64,000 nucleotides of DNA from contig NZ_CP116413.1 of NCBI RefSeq assembly GCF_030064675.1, positions 9,106,172 to 9,170,171 of the forward strand, written 5' to 3'. Source of the stretch: Crossiella sp. CA-258035. Its GTDB lineage: Bacteria > Actinomycetota > Actinomycetes > Mycobacteriales > Pseudonocardiaceae. Below are positions 40,183 through 50,006 of this stretch, one piece after another (position 1 is the stretch's first letter; each line of letters starts with the position of its first letter). Position numbers and translations under genes: made by a program. The notes under the pieces are model-generated. The model had not been told where the DNA came from. It saw nothing but the letters and a program-made list of their open reading frames with translations, and ran no database searches.

Positions 40183-41532
40183 GTGCAGACGGCCGAAGAC
40201 AGCCTGGCCGGTCGTGGCCAGACCCCGCACAAAGCTCGGGTCGGACTCCGCCATCTCCTGACCAATCCCGGGTTCTTCCGGCTGCTCGCGGTCAAGGCGA
40301 CCGCCCAGTGGGGCGATGGCGTCTTCCAGGCCGGGCTGGGCAGCGCGGTGCTGTTCAACCCCGAGCGCGCGGCCGACCCGCTGGCCGCGGCCGCCGGGTT
40401 CGCGGTGATCTTCCTGCCGTACTCGGTGGTCGGCCCGTTCGCCGGCGCGTTGCTGGACCGCTGGGACCGCAGGCAGGTGCTGGTGCTGTCCAACGTGATC
40501 CGCGGGGTGCTGGTGCTGGCCACCGCGCTGGCCGTCTTCGGCGGGCTGACCGGGCCCGCGCTGTACGTGGCCGCGCTGCTCACCCTCGGCGTGAGCCGGT
40601 TCGTGCTGGCCGGGCTGTCCGCCTCGCTGCCGCACCTGGTGCCCAGGGAGGACCTGGTCGAGGCGAACGCGGTGGCCGCCACCCTCGGCGCGGGCATGGC
40701 GGTGGTCGGCGCGGGCTGCGCGATCGGCCTGCGCGCCCTGCTCGGCGCGGGCGACGCCGGCTCCGGCACGGTCACTGCGATCGCGGTGGCCGGCTCGATC
40801 GCGGCGGCGCTGGCCATGCTCGGCTTCCGGCGCGGGCAGCTCGGCCCGGACGAGGTCAACGAACCGGCCAAGGCACTGGTCGCGGTGGCGCACGGGCTGA
40901 TGGACGGCGCCAGGTCGGCGGCGGGCACGCCCAGCGTGGCCGCCGGGTTCGTCGCGCTCATCACGCACCGGCTGGCCTACGGCGCGCTGGTGCTGCTCGG
41001 CGTGCTGCTGCTGCGCAACTCCTTCCACGACGTGGGCTGGCTGCCCTCCGGCATGGGCGGGGTCGGCGTGGTCGCGGTGGCCGGCGGCGCGAGCATCCTG
41101 GCCGCGGCCCTCATCACCCCGCCGCTGGTGGCCAAGATCGGCCGCAGGGCCACCATCACCGGCTCGCTGGTGCTGGCCGCGCTGACCCAGCTGGTGCTCA
41201 CCCTGACCCTGTCGCTGCCCGCGCTGCTGCTGTCCTCGTTCATGATCATCGGCGCCGGCCAGGTGGTGAAGCTGTGCGTGGACGCGGCCGCGCAGCGCGA
41301 TGTCGGCGATGAGACCCGGGGCCGGGTCTTCGCCCTCTACGACACGTTGTTCAACGTCAGCATGGTGGTCTCGGCGGGCACCGTGGCCTTGCTGGTGCCC
41401 GCCGACGGCCATTCCACCGGCGTGATGCTCGGCGTCGTCCTGGTCTACCTGATCGGCACGGTCTGCTACCTGCTGGTCGAGCGCCGAGGTCAGGCGCAGG
41501 CCAGCCGCAGCGGTCGCACCGGCTCGGCCTGA
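40183..41532 (+). CDS. MFS transporter
   Basis: A 449-residue major-facilitator protein with about twelve hydrophobic helices. The loop between helices 2 and 3 has PFAGALLDRWDRRQVLV, matching the MFS G-x-x-x-D-R-x-G-R-R/K motif. A central cytoplasmic loop contains FRRGQLGPDEVNEPAKALVAVAHGLMDG. It is probably a drug or metabolite exporter. GTG 40183 (VQTAEDSLAG) is chosen because TACGCT (40171-40176) lies 6 nt upstream, implying a leaderless transcript. The longer frame upstream has no ribosome site and overlaps the YqgE gene. Confidence 0.83.
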   Translation: MQTAEDSLAGRGQTPHKARVGLRHLLTNPGFFRLLAVKATAQWGDGVFQAGLGSAVLFNPERAADPLAAAAGFAVIFLPYSVVGPFAGALLDRWDRRQVLVLSNVIRGVLVLATALAVFGGLTGPALYVAALLTLGVSRFVLAGLSASLPHLVPREDLVEANAVAATLGAGMAVVGAGCAIGLRALLGAGDAGSGTVTAIAVAGSIAAALAMLGFRRGQLGPDEVNEPAKALVAVAHGLMDGARSAAGTPSVAAGFVALITHRLAYGALVLLGVLLLRNSFHDVGWLPSGMGGVGVVAVAGGASILAAALITPPLVAKIGRRATITGSLVLAALTQLVLTLTLSLPALLLSSFMIIGAGQVVKLCVDAAAQRDVGDETRGRVFALYDTLFNVSMVVSAGTVALLVPADGHSTGVMLGVVLVYLIGTVCYLLVERRGQAQASRSGRTGSA

Positions 41533-41903
41533 CGCGGGCCGGGCACCGACGGCACGGCCAGCAGCGGGTCGAGCACCCGGTGGCCCTCGGCCGCGGCACG
41601 GGCTGCCGAGGCCAGGCTCTCCGGGGTGTAGGTCTCGTGGAAGAGCACGCCCTGGAAGCCCTGGCGCAGCAGACCGATCGCCTGGTGCGCCCGGTCCACC
41701 CCGAGCAGCGCCACCACCGGCGTCCTGGTGGTCAGCCTGGCCAGTTTGGTCAGCCGCCACTCGGACAGGTCCGGCAGGTCGGCCAGCACCACGTCGGCCC
41801 GATCCCCCTCATCGACCAGAGCCAGGTCCGCCCCCGCGGACACCATGCTCCGCAACCCGAACCCCACTATCAGGTCGTCCGCACTCACCAACACCCTGTA
41901 CAC
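41490..41903 (-). CDS. Orphan receiver-like protein lacking an output domain
   Basis: A 137-residue protein with a NarL-type receiver fold: VYRVLVSADDLIVGFGLRSMV, DVVLADLPDLSEW (phospho-Asp position in the LADL loop), TRTPVVALLGV and GFQGVLFHETYTPESLASAARAAAEG. The conserved receiver Lys is replaced by His (LFHE) and there is no helix-turn-helix. It could be a pseudo-receiver or a shortened response regulator. GTG 41903 is tentative. Its end overlaps the convergent MFS gene by 43 bp. No kinase is adjacent. Confidence 0.5.
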   Translation of the reverse strand: MYRVLVSADDLIVGFGLRSMVSAGADLALVDEGDRADVVLADLPDLSEWRLTKLARLTTRTPVVALLGVDRAHQAIGLLRQGFQGVLFHETYTPESLASAARAAAEGHRVLDPLLAVPSVPGPRQAEPVRPLRLACA

Positions 41904-41990
41904 GGTGCACCCCCATGCCCCTGAGCAACGAGTTCCCTCCACCACACATGGTGACCGATCTCGCTGTCGTCCCGCTAACCGCTGATCGCG

Positions 41991-42365
41991 TTATCTGTCG
42001 CCGTCCTTCTTGGACTTCAACAGGATCCTCCGGTCCAGCTCGACCACGGCGCCCGCGGCAGGTTCCTGACTCACGACCTTCCAGTTCCGGTCGTTGAGCA
42101 GCAGCCGCCCCTTGCCCGTGGCGTCCTCTTCCGCGAGATTCCGCAGGCCGGCGGCCTGCATGGTGTCCTGAGCCTGCTGGTGCACCATGCCGACCACGTT
42201 CGGCACCTTCACCGTCTTACCCCGGGTCTCCGAGGTTGGCGACGGGTTTGCGGTCGGCTGGGTCTGGGTCACCGTGACCGTCTCCCGAGGCGGTGGCGCA
42301 CTGCACGCCGAGACCGCCAAACCCACCGTGACCAGCACGAACAGCGTTCTGCCGAGGATGTTCAT
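41991..42365 (-). CDS. PASTA-domain lipoprotein
   Basis: A 124-residue exported protein. The lipobox VSAC sets the lipidated cysteine at residue 21. A Thr/Pro-rich linker is followed by one PASTA domain (residues 52-118): KVPNVVGMVHQQAQDTMQAAGL, and VVSQEPAAGAVVELDRRILL. PASTA domains bind peptidoglycan fragments in kinases and PBPs; here it is free-standing on the cell surface. AAAGGGGG precedes the ATG, and a hairpin abuts this site. It may be a decoy or a cell-wall sensor; that is inference. Confidence 0.8.
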   Translation of the reverse strand: MNILGRTLFVLVTVGLAVSACSAPPPRETVTVTQTQPTANPSPTSETRGKTVKVPNVVGMVHQQAQDTMQAAGLRNLAEEDATGKGRLLLNDRNWKVVSQEPAAGAVVELDRRILLKSKKDGDR

Positions 42366-42374
42366 CGTGCCCCC

Positions 42375-42397
42375 TTTCGCTACCGAACGTAGCGAAA
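42375..42397. promoter_or_regulatory. Inverted repeat at the ribosome site of the PASTA gene
   Basis: TTTCGCTAC (42375-42383) and GTAGCGAAA (42389-42397) form a perfect 9-bp inverted repeat with a 5-nt loop. On the minus strand the second arm runs directly into the GGGGG of the ribosome site. It may be a terminator for the upstream CCA-adding gene or a translational control hairpin. Confidence 0.45.
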
Positions 42398-42418
42398 AGG
42401 CAACCGGACCGGCAGGAA

Positions 42419-43900
42419 CTAGCCCCGATCAGGTGGCTGAATGCCCTGCTCCCTTGCCCAAGCGAGCAGCTCCGCCTCTGCCTCTTCGGGCGCGAGCGGA
42501 CCGCGGTCCAGCCGCAGCTCCTTCAGGAACGTCCACGCCTTGCCCACCAGCGGACCCGGCGGCAGCCCGAGCAGCTGCATGATCGCGTTGCCGTCCAGGT
42601 CCGGCCGCACCCGGCGCAGGTCCTCCTCGGCCGCGATCCGCTCGATCCGGGTCTCCAGGTCGTCGTAGGTGCGCTGGAGCGCGGCCGCCTTGCGCTTGTT
42701 GCGGGTGGTGCAGTCCGCGCGCACCAGCTTGTGCAGCCGGGACAGCAACGGGCCCGCGTCGGTGACGTAGCGGCGCACCGCGGAGTCGGTCCACTCGCCC
42801 TTGCCGTAGCCGTGGAAGCGCAGGTGCAGGTAGACCAGCGTGGCCACGGCCTCGATGATGTCCTTGGAATATTTCAGCGCGCGCAGCCGCTTGCGGGCCA
42901 TCTTCGCGCCGACCACCTCGTGGTGGTGGAAGCTCACCCCGCCGCCGGGCTCGAACCGCCTGGTGTCCGGCTTGCCGATGTCGTGCAGCAGCGCGGCCAG
43001 CCGCAGCACCAGGTCCGGCTCGCTGCCCGGCTCCTCCAGCGCGATCGCCTGGTCCAGCACCACCAGCGAGTGCTGGTAGACGTCCTTGTGCTGGTGGTGC
43101 TCGTCAATGGCCAGCCGCATGGCGGGCACCTCCGGCAGCACGTGCTCGGCCAGGCCGGTGTTCACCAGCAGCTCCAGCCCCCGCCGCGGCTGCGCGCCGC
43201 AGAGCAGCTTGGACAGCTCGGCCTGCACCCGCTCGGCGGTGATCCGCTGGATCTGCCCGGCCATCTCGGTCATCGCGGCCAGCACCCTGGGCGCCACGTC
43301 GAAGCCCAGCTGGGCGACGAACCGGCAGGCCCGCAGCATCCGCAGCGGGTCGTCGGCGAAGGACTCCTCCGGCGTGGCCGGGGTGTCCAGCACCCGGGCG
43401 AGCAGCGCGCCCGTGCCGTCGTGCGGGTCCACGAAGACCTTCTCCGGCAGCCGCACCGCCATCGCGTTCACGGTGAAGTCCCGGCGCACCAGGTCGGCCT
43501 CGATGGACTCGCCGAAGACCACCTCGGGGTTGCGCCCGACCCGGTCGTAGCTGTCCGCGCGGAAGGTGGTGATCTCCACGGTGGCCCCGCGCTTGACCGC
43601 GCCGAGGGTGCCGAAGGCGATGCCGGTGTCCCAGATGGCGTCGGCCCAGCCGGTGAGCAGCGCGCGCACCTGCTCCGGCCGCGCGTCGGTGGTGAAGTCG
43701 AGGTCGGTCAGCGGCCGTCCCAGCAGCGCGTCCCGGACGCTGCCGCCGACCAGGTACAACCGGTGACCCGCCGCGGCGAACCGCTGGGCGAGCTCGTCGG
43801 CGACCGGTGCGATCCGCAGCAACTCCACGACCGCATTCTGCTGCGCGCCGCGGGCGGGGTCGACCTGGTTCGGCTGGGCCGGTACAGAGGTGCTGGACAC
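42419..43900 (-). CDS. pcnA: CCA tRNA nucleotidyltransferase with HD domain
   Basis: A 493-residue class II nucleotidyltransferase. The head domain has [24 protein letters not shown] (GG and DxD catalytic motifs near residues 52-70), the neck and body carry [10 protein letters not shown] and [18 protein letters not shown], and the HD domain has [13 protein letters not shown]. It adds or repairs the 3' CCA of tRNA. M. tuberculosis has its homologue (pcnA) at the same place beside the mutT4-type NUDIX gene, supporting the synteny. GTG 43900 is chosen; no strong ribosome site is seen. Confidence 0.9.
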   Translation of the reverse strand: MSSTSVPAQPNQVDPARGAQQNAVVELLRIAPVADELAQRFAAAGHRLYLVGGSVRDALLGRPLTDLDFTTDARPEQVRALLTGWADAIWDTGIAFGTLGAVKRGATVEITTFRADSYDRVGRNPEVVFGESIEADLVRRDFTVNAMAVRLPEKVFVDPHDGTGALLARVLDTPATPEESFADDPLRMLRACRFVAQLGFDVAPRVLAAMTEMAGQIQRITAERVQAELSKLLCGAQPRRGLELLVNTGLAEHVLPEVPAMRLAIDEHHQHKDVYQHSLVVLDQAIALEEPGSEPDLVLRLAALLHDIGKPDTRRFEPGGGVSFHHHEVVGAKMARKRLRALKYSKDIIEAVATLVYLHLRFHGYGKGEWTDSAVRRYVTDAGPLLSRLHKLVRADCTTRNKRKAAALQRTYDDLETRIERIAAEEDLRRVRPDLDGNAIMQLLGLPPGPLVGKAWTFLKELRLDRGPLAPEEAEAELLAWAREQGIQPPDRG

Positions 43901-43935
43901 GAGGAGCCAGCCTACGTCGCACTACCATCGGCGCC

Positions 43936-44457
43936 ATGCCCCCGTCGTCCTCCGGCAGCGCCGGTGGCGCCAAACCGGGTAGACGGACCAGGCGCCAGCG
44001 GGGAAAACGGCTGCGTACGGTGGACGAGGTGTCCGCCGGTGGGCTGGTTGTGGATGCCGCGCGCGAACACGCTGCGCTCATTGGCAGACTTGATCGAAAA
44101 GGACGGCTGCTGTGGTCGCTGCCCAAGGGCCACATCGAGCAGGGTGAGACCGCCGAAGAGGCGGCCGTCCGCGAGGTCGCCGAGGAGACCGGCATCCGTG
44201 GCCGGGTGCTGGGCCTGCTCGGGGCGATCGACTACTGGTTCGTCGCCGAGGACCGGCGAGTGCACAAGACCGTGCACCACTTCCTGCTGGAGGCGGTGGG
44301 CGGAGAGCTTTCCGACGAGGACGTGGAGGTCACCGAGGTGGCGTGGGTGCCGCTGGGTGAACTGGATGGGCTGCTGGCCTACGTGGACGAGCGCCGCCTG
44401 GTGCGCAAGGCGGTCGACCACGTGCGCGCGCCCAGTGAGACTTCGGAGCCGGCGTGA
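43936..44457 (+). CDS. NUDIX hydrolase (MutT4-like)
   Basis: A 173-residue NUDIX hydrolase. The Nudix box [23 protein letters not shown] near residue 73 is complete (GX5EX7REUXEEXGU). The N-terminal 30 residues are basic and disordered-looking. It would cleave a nucleoside diphosphate linked to another group; the substrate is unknown. ATG 43936 lies 7 nt after TACCAT (43923-43928), so the mRNA is probably leaderless. The stop overlaps the DUF6049 start (GTGA). It is divergent from pcnA, as in mycobacteria. Confidence 0.88.
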   Translation: MPPSSSGSAGGAKPGRRTRRQRGKRLRTVDEVSAGGLVVDAAREHAALIGRLDRKGRLLWSLPKGHIEQGETAEEAAVREVAEETGIRGRVLGLLGAIDYWFVAEDRRVHKTVHHFLLEAVGGELSDEDVEVTEVAWVPLGELDGLLAYVDERRLVRKAVDHVRAPSETSEPA

Positions 44458-46628
44458 AGAGGCTGTTCGCGGTCGCGGCTGTGGTCGCGTGCACCGTGCT
44501 GACCGTGCCCGTCCCGGTGCGCGCGGAGACCTACGACGTGCGGGCCCAGCCCGTCACCAGCGGCCCGGCGCCGGCCCAGCCCGCGACGCTGGAGCTGGAC
44601 ACCCTGCAACCGAGAGTGATCACCGGCGACGGTGACAACAAGCTGGTGGCCGCGGGCAAGCTGACCAACACCGGCGACCGCAAGCTCAGCGACGTCATGG
44701 TCCGGCTCCAGGCCGGCAGCCCGCTGACCAGTGAGGACAAGGTCAACGAGGCGGTGGCGGGGGAGGCCGCGACCGACCGGGCGGACTCCAAGTTCACCAG
44801 GATCGGCACCGACCTGGACCCGGGCCAGAGCGCCCAGGTGCGGGTCGAGGTGCCGCTGAGCGTCCTGCAGATCACCGGGCCCGGCGTGTACCCGGTGCTG
44901 TTCAACGTCAACGGCACCCCGGACTTCGGCAAGCAGGCCAGGATCGCCTCCCGCGGCTTCCTGCTGCCGGTCACCGGCGTGCCCGGCGGCCCGGTGCTGG
45001 CCAGCCCGCCGAACGCGGCCGCCACCACCGTGCTGTGGCCGATCGTCGACCAGCCGGTGCGGGTGCCCGGCAGCGGCGGCACCGTGCTGACCAACGACGA
45101 CCTGGCCCGCTCGCTGACCACCGGCGGCCGGCTCTCCGAGCTGGTCTCCGCGGTGGAGCAGACCGCGCCCTCGGGCTCGGCGCTGGCCGGCTCGCTGTGC
45201 CTGGTGATCGACCCGGACCTGGTGCAGACGGTCACCGCGATGGCCGACACCAGCAATGGCGTCTACCGCATCCGCAGCGGCAACAGCACCGTGGAGGGCT
45301 CCGGCTCCACCGCGGCGCAGAAGTGGCTGGAGCGGCTCAAGGGCATCGCCAGGGGCCGCTGCGTGCTCGCGCTGCCCTTCGCCGACGCGGACCTGGTCGC
45401 GCTGTCCAAGGCCGGGCTCACCGACCTGGAGAAGCTGGCGGTGGACCGCAGCAAGGCGGTCGCCGAGCTGCTGCAGATCCAGACCGTCGGCGACATGGTG
45501 TGGCCGCTGGGCGGCGTGATCGACGAGCGCACCCTGGCCGACCTGGGCCGCCGCACCCTGCTGCTGGAGCCGCGCGGGGTGCAGGACGGCCGCACGGTGA
45601 CCTCGCCGGTCAAGCTGGCCGCCGCGGCCGACTCCTCGGCCGCCGGCTCCTCCGTGGTGCCGATCGACCCGGTGGTGCGCAACGCCATCGGCGGCACCGC
45701 GCCACTGTCCGGCGCGGCCAGCTACGGCCCGCTGGACCTGCAGAACGGCATGGGCGCGCTGCTCTACCGGGCCACCGCGCTCGGCAAGAACGGCGGCTCG
45801 CTGGTGGTGGCCCCGCCGCGCCGGTGGAAGGCCCCGGTCGGCGAGCTGACCGCGTTCCTGCAGTCCATGCAGCACCTGCTCGGCGGCAAGCTGGTCACCC
45901 CGCGCGGGCTGAACGAACAGGTCGCCAACGGCGGCCGCACCGTCGGCCTGACCTACCCGGTGGATGCCACCGGCGCCGAGATCTCGCCCAGCATCACCGG
46001 CGACCTGCGTGCCATGCGCGACCGGTCCAGGGACCTGCTGTCGGCGATGAGCAGCGACGGCGTCAAGGGCACCTCGCCCGCCTCGCTGATCGAACCGCTG
46101 GACCTGGGCATGGTCCGGGCCGCCTCCGGCGCCTGGCGCGGCAACAACTCCGCGGGCGGCGCGGCCGCCTCGCTGGTCGGCGACCAGCTGGAGTACCTGG
46201 TCTCCCAGGTGCGCATCGTGCAGCCGCCCGGTCCGTACTACCTGGCCTCCTCGGACAGCCCGCTGCCGCTGACCATCAGCAACAAGCTGCCGGTGGTGAT
46301 CAAGGTGCGGGTGACCTTCAGCAGCACCCAGGGCCTGCGCACCAGCGATGTCAACGACCTGACCATCGGCGCGAACAGCAACCTGCCGATCCGGGTGCCC
46401 ACCGAGATCACCCGAGGCGGCCAGTTCTCGGTGGACGCGCTGCTGCAGACCATCAACGGCACCCCGCTCGGCCGCGGCGGCGAGGCCAACCGGATCACGC
46501 TGATCTCCACCGCGTACGGCACCATCACCCTCGGCATCACGGTCACCGCGGGCGCGGCCCTGGTGCTGCTGGTGGCCCGCAGGCTGATCCGCCGCCTGCG
46601 CTCCGGCAAACAGGACAGCGCCGCGTGA
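44454..46628 (+). CDS. DUF6049 family secreted/membrane protein
   Basis: A 724-residue protein with a signal peptide (residues 1-24, ending PVRA), a large extracytoplasmic region with [29 protein letters not shown] (Ig-like strands), and one C-terminal membrane helix ([24 protein letters not shown]) with a basic tail. It corresponds by position to M. tuberculosis Rv3909 just before the MviN gene. A link to cell-wall synthesis is inferred from this constant neighbour. The GTG overlaps the NUDIX stop, and its own stop overlaps murJ. Confidence 0.8.
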   Translation: MKRLFAVAAVVACTVLTVPVPVRAETYDVRAQPVTSGPAPAQPATLELDTLQPRVITGDGDNKLVAAGKLTNTGDRKLSDVMVRLQAGSPLTSEDKVNEAVAGEAATDRADSKFTRIGTDLDPGQSAQVRVEVPLSVLQITGPGVYPVLFNVNGTPDFGKQARIASRGFLLPVTGVPGGPVLASPPNAAATTVLWPIVDQPVRVPGSGGTVLTNDDLARSLTTGGRLSELVSAVEQTAPSGSALAGSLCLVIDPDLVQTVTAMADTSNGVYRIRSGNSTVEGSGSTAAQKWLERLKGIARGRCVLALPFADADLVALSKAGLTDLEKLAVDRSKAVAELLQIQTVGDMVWPLGGVIDERTLADLGRRTLLLEPRGVQDGRTVTSPVKLAAAADSSAAGSSVVPIDPVVRNAIGGTAPLSGAASYGPLDLQNGMGALLYRATALGKNGGSLVVAPPRRWKAPVGELTAFLQSMQHLLGGKLVTPRGLNEQVANGGRTVGLTYPVDATGAEISPSITGDLRAMRDRSRDLLSAMSSDGVKGTSPASLIEPLDLGMVRAASGAWRGNNSAGGAAASLVGDQLEYLVSQVRIVQPPGPYYLASSDSPLPLTISNKLPVVIKVRVTFSSTQGLRTSDVNDLTIGANSNLPIRVPTEITRGGQFSVDALLQTINGTPLGRGGEANRITLISTAYGTITLGITVTAGAALVLLVARRLIRRLRSGKQDSAA

Positions 46629-48274
46629 GCGAGACGAGGCAGATGGACAAGCTGGTCCCGGCCAAGGCCCAACCCTCACTGGCCAAGGCCAGCGGGTCGA
46701 TGGCGATCGCCACCCTGGCCAGCCGGATCACCGGCTTCCTGTCCCGGATCGTGCTCGTCGTGGTGGTCGGCTCGGGCGTGATCACCGACTCCTACCAGGT
46801 CGGCATGACCATCCCGCTCCAGGTCTACGAGCTGCTCCTGGGCGGGGTGCTGACCAGCATCATCGTCCCGCTGCTGGTGCGCGCGGAGAAGGAGGACGCC
46901 GACGGCGGCGAGGCCTACATCCAGCGCCTGCTGACCATGGCGCCGGTGATCCTGCTGGCCGCCACCGTGGTCATGATGCTGGCCGCCCCGCTGCTCACCA
47001 CCATCTACGTGGACGGCAGCAGCGGCAAGGCACACCCGGAGCTGGCCACCGCCTTCGCCTACCTGCTGCTGCCGGAGATCGTCTTCTTCGGCCTGGGCGC
47101 ACTGTTCACCGCGATCCTCAACTCCCGCGGCGTGTTCGGCCTGCCCGCCTGGGCGCCGGTGTTCAACAACCTGGTCGTGCTGGTCACCCTCGGCGTCTAC
47201 CTGCTGGTGCCGGGCGACCCGACCATCAACCCGCTGGCCATGAGCGACCCGAAGCTGCTGGTGCTGGGCATCGGCACCACGCTGGGCATCGTGGTGCAGG
47301 CGCTGGTGGTGCTGCCCGCGATGCGCCGGGCCGGCATCCGGTTCAAGTGGCGGTGGGGCTGGGACCGCAGGCTCACCGAGTTCGGCGGCCTGGCGCTGTG
47401 GATGGTGTTCTACGTGGTGCTCGGCCTGGCCGGGGTGATCGTGGTCACCCGGATCGCCACCGCCGCGGTGCCCGGCAGCATGACCGCCTACAACTTCGCC
47501 TGGCAGCTCTTCCAGCTGCCCTACGGCATCCTCGGCTTCTCCCTGCTCACCGCGATCATGCCGCGGATGAGCAAGGCGGCCGCGGACAACGACGTGCGCG
47601 GAGTGGTCGCCGACCTGTCCCTGGGCAGCAGGCTGCTGACCACCATGCTGCTGCCGCTGAGCGCCGGCATGACCGTGCTCGGCAGCCAGCTCGGCGTGGC
47701 GCTGTTCTTCTACGGCGCCAACACCCTGGACAAGGCCCAGCAGATCGGCACCACGCTCGCGGTGTCCGCTTTCGGACTGGTGCCGTACGCGATCACCATG
47801 ATGCAGCTGCGGGTCTTCTACGCGATGAAGGACGCCCGCACCCCGGCCATGCTCCAGTTGCTCACGGTGGCGGTGAAGATCGGCCTGTCCGTGCTGTGCG
47901 TGCAGGTGCTGGACGAGCACACCATGGTGCTGGGCCTCGCCTTCGTGAACTCGATGTCCTTCCTGGTCGGCGCGGTGGCCGGGAACATCTGGCTGCGGGT
48001 CCGGCTGGGCAGGCTGGAGACCGGGCGGCTGGGCCGCACCTTCGGCCTGACCGTCATCGGCTCGCTGCTCGGCGCGCTGAGCGTGGTGCTGGTGCACACC
48101 GCGACCCTGGAGTTCGCCCCGCTCGGCACCTCGCCACGGGTGATCGCCTGGGTCGTCGTGGTCGTCGGCGGCCTGCTCGGACTGGCCGTGGCATTCGGGT
48201 CGATGATGCTACTGAAGGTGACGGAACTGAATCCGGCAATGTCACGGATCACCCGACTTTTGCGCCGCCGCTGA
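46625..48274 (+). CDS. murJ: Lipid II flippase MurJ (MviN)
   Basis: A 549-residue MOP-superfamily flippase that moves lipid-linked peptidoglycan precursor across the membrane. About fourteen hydrophobic helices are seen; MurJ signatures are ASRITGFLSRIVLVVVVG near residue 35, GVLTSIIVPLL, LPEIVFFGLGALFTAILNSRG and LPYGILGFSLLTAIMPRMSKA. It stops after the membrane domain, whereas the M. tuberculosis protein continues into a pseudokinase. GTG 46625 overlaps the previous stop; ATG 46643 is an alternative. Confidence 0.92.
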   Translation: MSETRQMDKLVPAKAQPSLAKASGSMAIATLASRITGFLSRIVLVVVVGSGVITDSYQVGMTIPLQVYELLLGGVLTSIIVPLLVRAEKEDADGGEAYIQRLLTMAPVILLAATVVMMLAAPLLTTIYVDGSSGKAHPELATAFAYLLLPEIVFFGLGALFTAILNSRGVFGLPAWAPVFNNLVVLVTLGVYLLVPGDPTINPLAMSDPKLLVLGIGTTLGIVVQALVVLPAMRRAGIRFKWRWGWDRRLTEFGGLALWMVFYVVLGLAGVIVVTRIATAAVPGSMTAYNFAWQLFQLPYGILGFSLLTAIMPRMSKAAADNDVRGVVADLSLGSRLLTTMLLPLSAGMTVLGSQLGVALFFYGANTLDKAQQIGTTLAVSAFGLVPYAITMMQLRVFYAMKDARTPAMLQLLTVAVKIGLSVLCVQVLDEHTMVLGLAFVNSMSFLVGAVAGNIWLRVRLGRLETGRLGRTFGLTVIGSLLGALSVVLVHTATLEFAPLGTSPRVIAWVVVVVGGLLGLAVAFGSMMLLKVTELNPAMSRITRLLRRR

Positions 48275-48363
48275 CGCCCGGCGTCCCGTACCCTCGACCG
48301 GGAGCACCAGCACGCGGTCGGGGGTCACGACCGCAGACGACGTGCGGAACGGGAGAAAGCTCG

Positions 48364-49962
48364 GTGAGTGGGACGCCGGATTACACGGCGCCGCACGGGA
48401 ATCCAGCCGGCGGCGCGGTAGGAGCTGCCGCCTTCGTTCCGGGTGCGACTCTCGGTGACGGCCGCTACCGCCTGTTGTCGCTGGCCGGCCAGGACGTCCG
48501 GGCTCCGGCCCAGTTCTGGCGGGCGAGGGACAACGCGCTGGGACGTGATGTTGCTCTCACCGTGCTGATCGGTGACGCCTCCGACGAGCACACCGCCGCC
48601 CGCGCCCGCCGCACCCTGGAACGCTCGACGCACGGCGCCGGCTTCACCCACCCCGGCGTCTCCCGGACGCTGGACGTGCTCTGGCCCGGCCACGGGGTCA
48701 ACCCGCGCGACGGCGTGCTCGGCATCATCGTCGCCGAGTGGACCCAGGGCACCGACCTGCTGGACCTGATCACCGAGGGCCCGCTGCCCTCCGGCACCGC
48801 GTCCCGGCTGCTGGAGGCGCTGGCCGCCGCGGTCGAGACCGCGCACCACGCCGGACTGGTGCTGGGCGTGGACCACCCGCAGCGGCTGCGGGTCACCCCG
48901 GACGGCAAGCTCCGGCTGGCCTTCCCGGGCCCGAGGGCCGAGGTGACCGCCCGCGAGGACGTGCGCGGCCTGGGCGCCGTGCTGTACCTGATGCTGACCT
49001 GCCGCTGGGCCCTCGACGGCGGCCCGCACACCCTGCCCTCGGCGCCCACCGGCCCGGACGGCACCGTGGTCTCCCCGCAGACGCTGCACCCGACCGTGCC
49101 GCACGAGCTGTCCACGGTCGCGGTGCGCAGCCTGGTGGACACCAGCATCGGCGGCCTGCGCACCGGCGCGGCGATCCTGCGGGTGCTGGAGCAGACCGCG
49201 GCCGCGGAGGCCGAGGCCGCCGCGCTGCGCGCCCAGGAGGCCGCGCTGACCGAGGAGTACTCGGCGGTCGGCGTCGAAGAGGACGACAAGCGGGACGAGA
49301 AGAGCAGGCGGCGCAAGCTCGCGGTCGGCATGACCCTGCTGACCGTGGCCACCGTCGGCATCCTGGCCTGGATCGGCCTGTCCGTGATCGGCATGTTCGC
49401 CACCCCGGAGACCCGTTCCGGCCCGACCGTGGCGCTCACCCCCACCACCACCGCACCGCCAGCCGAGACCAGCAACCCGGTGCAGCCGAGCACGCCGCCC
49501 AGCAGCGAACCGGTGCAGGCGGGCGGCACCGTGGACGTGGCCAGCGTCAACGTCTACAACGTGCAGGGCGAGCCGGACAACCCGCACCGGATCAAGCGGG
49601 TGGTCGACGGCGACCCGCGCTCGACTTGGAAGACCATGACCTACCGGCAGCAGTTCCCGCGCGGCAAGCCCGGCGTCGGCGTCATGATCACCCTGTCCGA
49701 CGCGGCCAAGCTGGCCAAGGTGGTCATCGACTCGCCGAGCGCGGGCACCAAGGTGGAGGTGCGCAGCGCGCCCTCCGGCAACGCCGACCTGGACGCGACC
49801 ACCGTGCTGGGCAGCGGCACCCTGCAGAAGGGCGACACCGAGATCGCCCTGAACGCCGGGGACGCGACCAAGTTCGTGCTGCTGTGGATCACCGGCCTGG
49901 GTGGCAGCGGCGACCGCAACGTCTCAGAGCTGTCCGAGCTCACCTTCGTCCGTGCCGGGTGA
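48364..49962 (+). CDS. Separate MviN-type pseudokinase with extracellular domain
   Basis: A 532-residue membrane protein. An N-terminal kinase-like domain (residues 28-280) opens with GDGRYRLLSLAGQD but the beta-3 lysine is replaced (DVALTVLIG, Thr66), the catalytic loop reads VDHPQRLRV instead of HRD, and DFG is absent. After a charged linker comes one membrane helix (about residues 325-345), a Thr/Pro-rich stretch, and a C-terminal discoidin-like beta domain. The C-terminus is extracytoplasmic. In mycobacteria the same domains are fused to MurJ. GGGAGAAAG precedes GTG 48364. Confidence 0.8.
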   Translation: MSGTPDYTAPHGNPAGGAVGAAAFVPGATLGDGRYRLLSLAGQDVRAPAQFWRARDNALGRDVALTVLIGDASDEHTAARARRTLERSTHGAGFTHPGVSRTLDVLWPGHGVNPRDGVLGIIVAEWTQGTDLLDLITEGPLPSGTASRLLEALAAAVETAHHAGLVLGVDHPQRLRVTPDGKLRLAFPGPRAEVTAREDVRGLGAVLYLMLTCRWALDGGPHTLPSAPTGPDGTVVSPQTLHPTVPHELSTVAVRSLVDTSIGGLRTGAAILRVLEQTAAAEAEAAALRAQEAALTEEYSAVGVEEDDKRDEKSRRRKLAVGMTLLTVATVGILAWIGLSVIGMFATPETRSGPTVALTPTTTAPPAETSNPVQPSTPPSSEPVQAGGTVDVASVNVYNVQGEPDNPHRIKRVVDGDPRSTWKTMTYRQQFPRGKPGVGVMITLSDAAKLAKVVIDSPSAGTKVEVRSAPSGNADLDATTVLGSGTLQKGDTEIALNAGDATKFVLLWITGLGGSGDRNVSELSELTFVRAG

Positions 49963-49969
49963 ACGCCCG

Positions 49970-49999
49970 TCATCCACAAGGATGAGCTGACGCTATTCT
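49970..49999 (+). promoter_or_regulatory. sigM promoter region with inverted repeat
   Basis: TCATCC-ACAA-GGATGA is a perfect inverted repeat at 49970-49985. A -10-like TATTCT lies at 49994-49999, 7 nt before GTG 50007, which implies a leaderless sigM mRNA. No clear ECF-type GGAAC -35 is present at the right spacing. Confidence 0.45.
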
Positions 50000-50006
50000 C
50001 TGCCGC

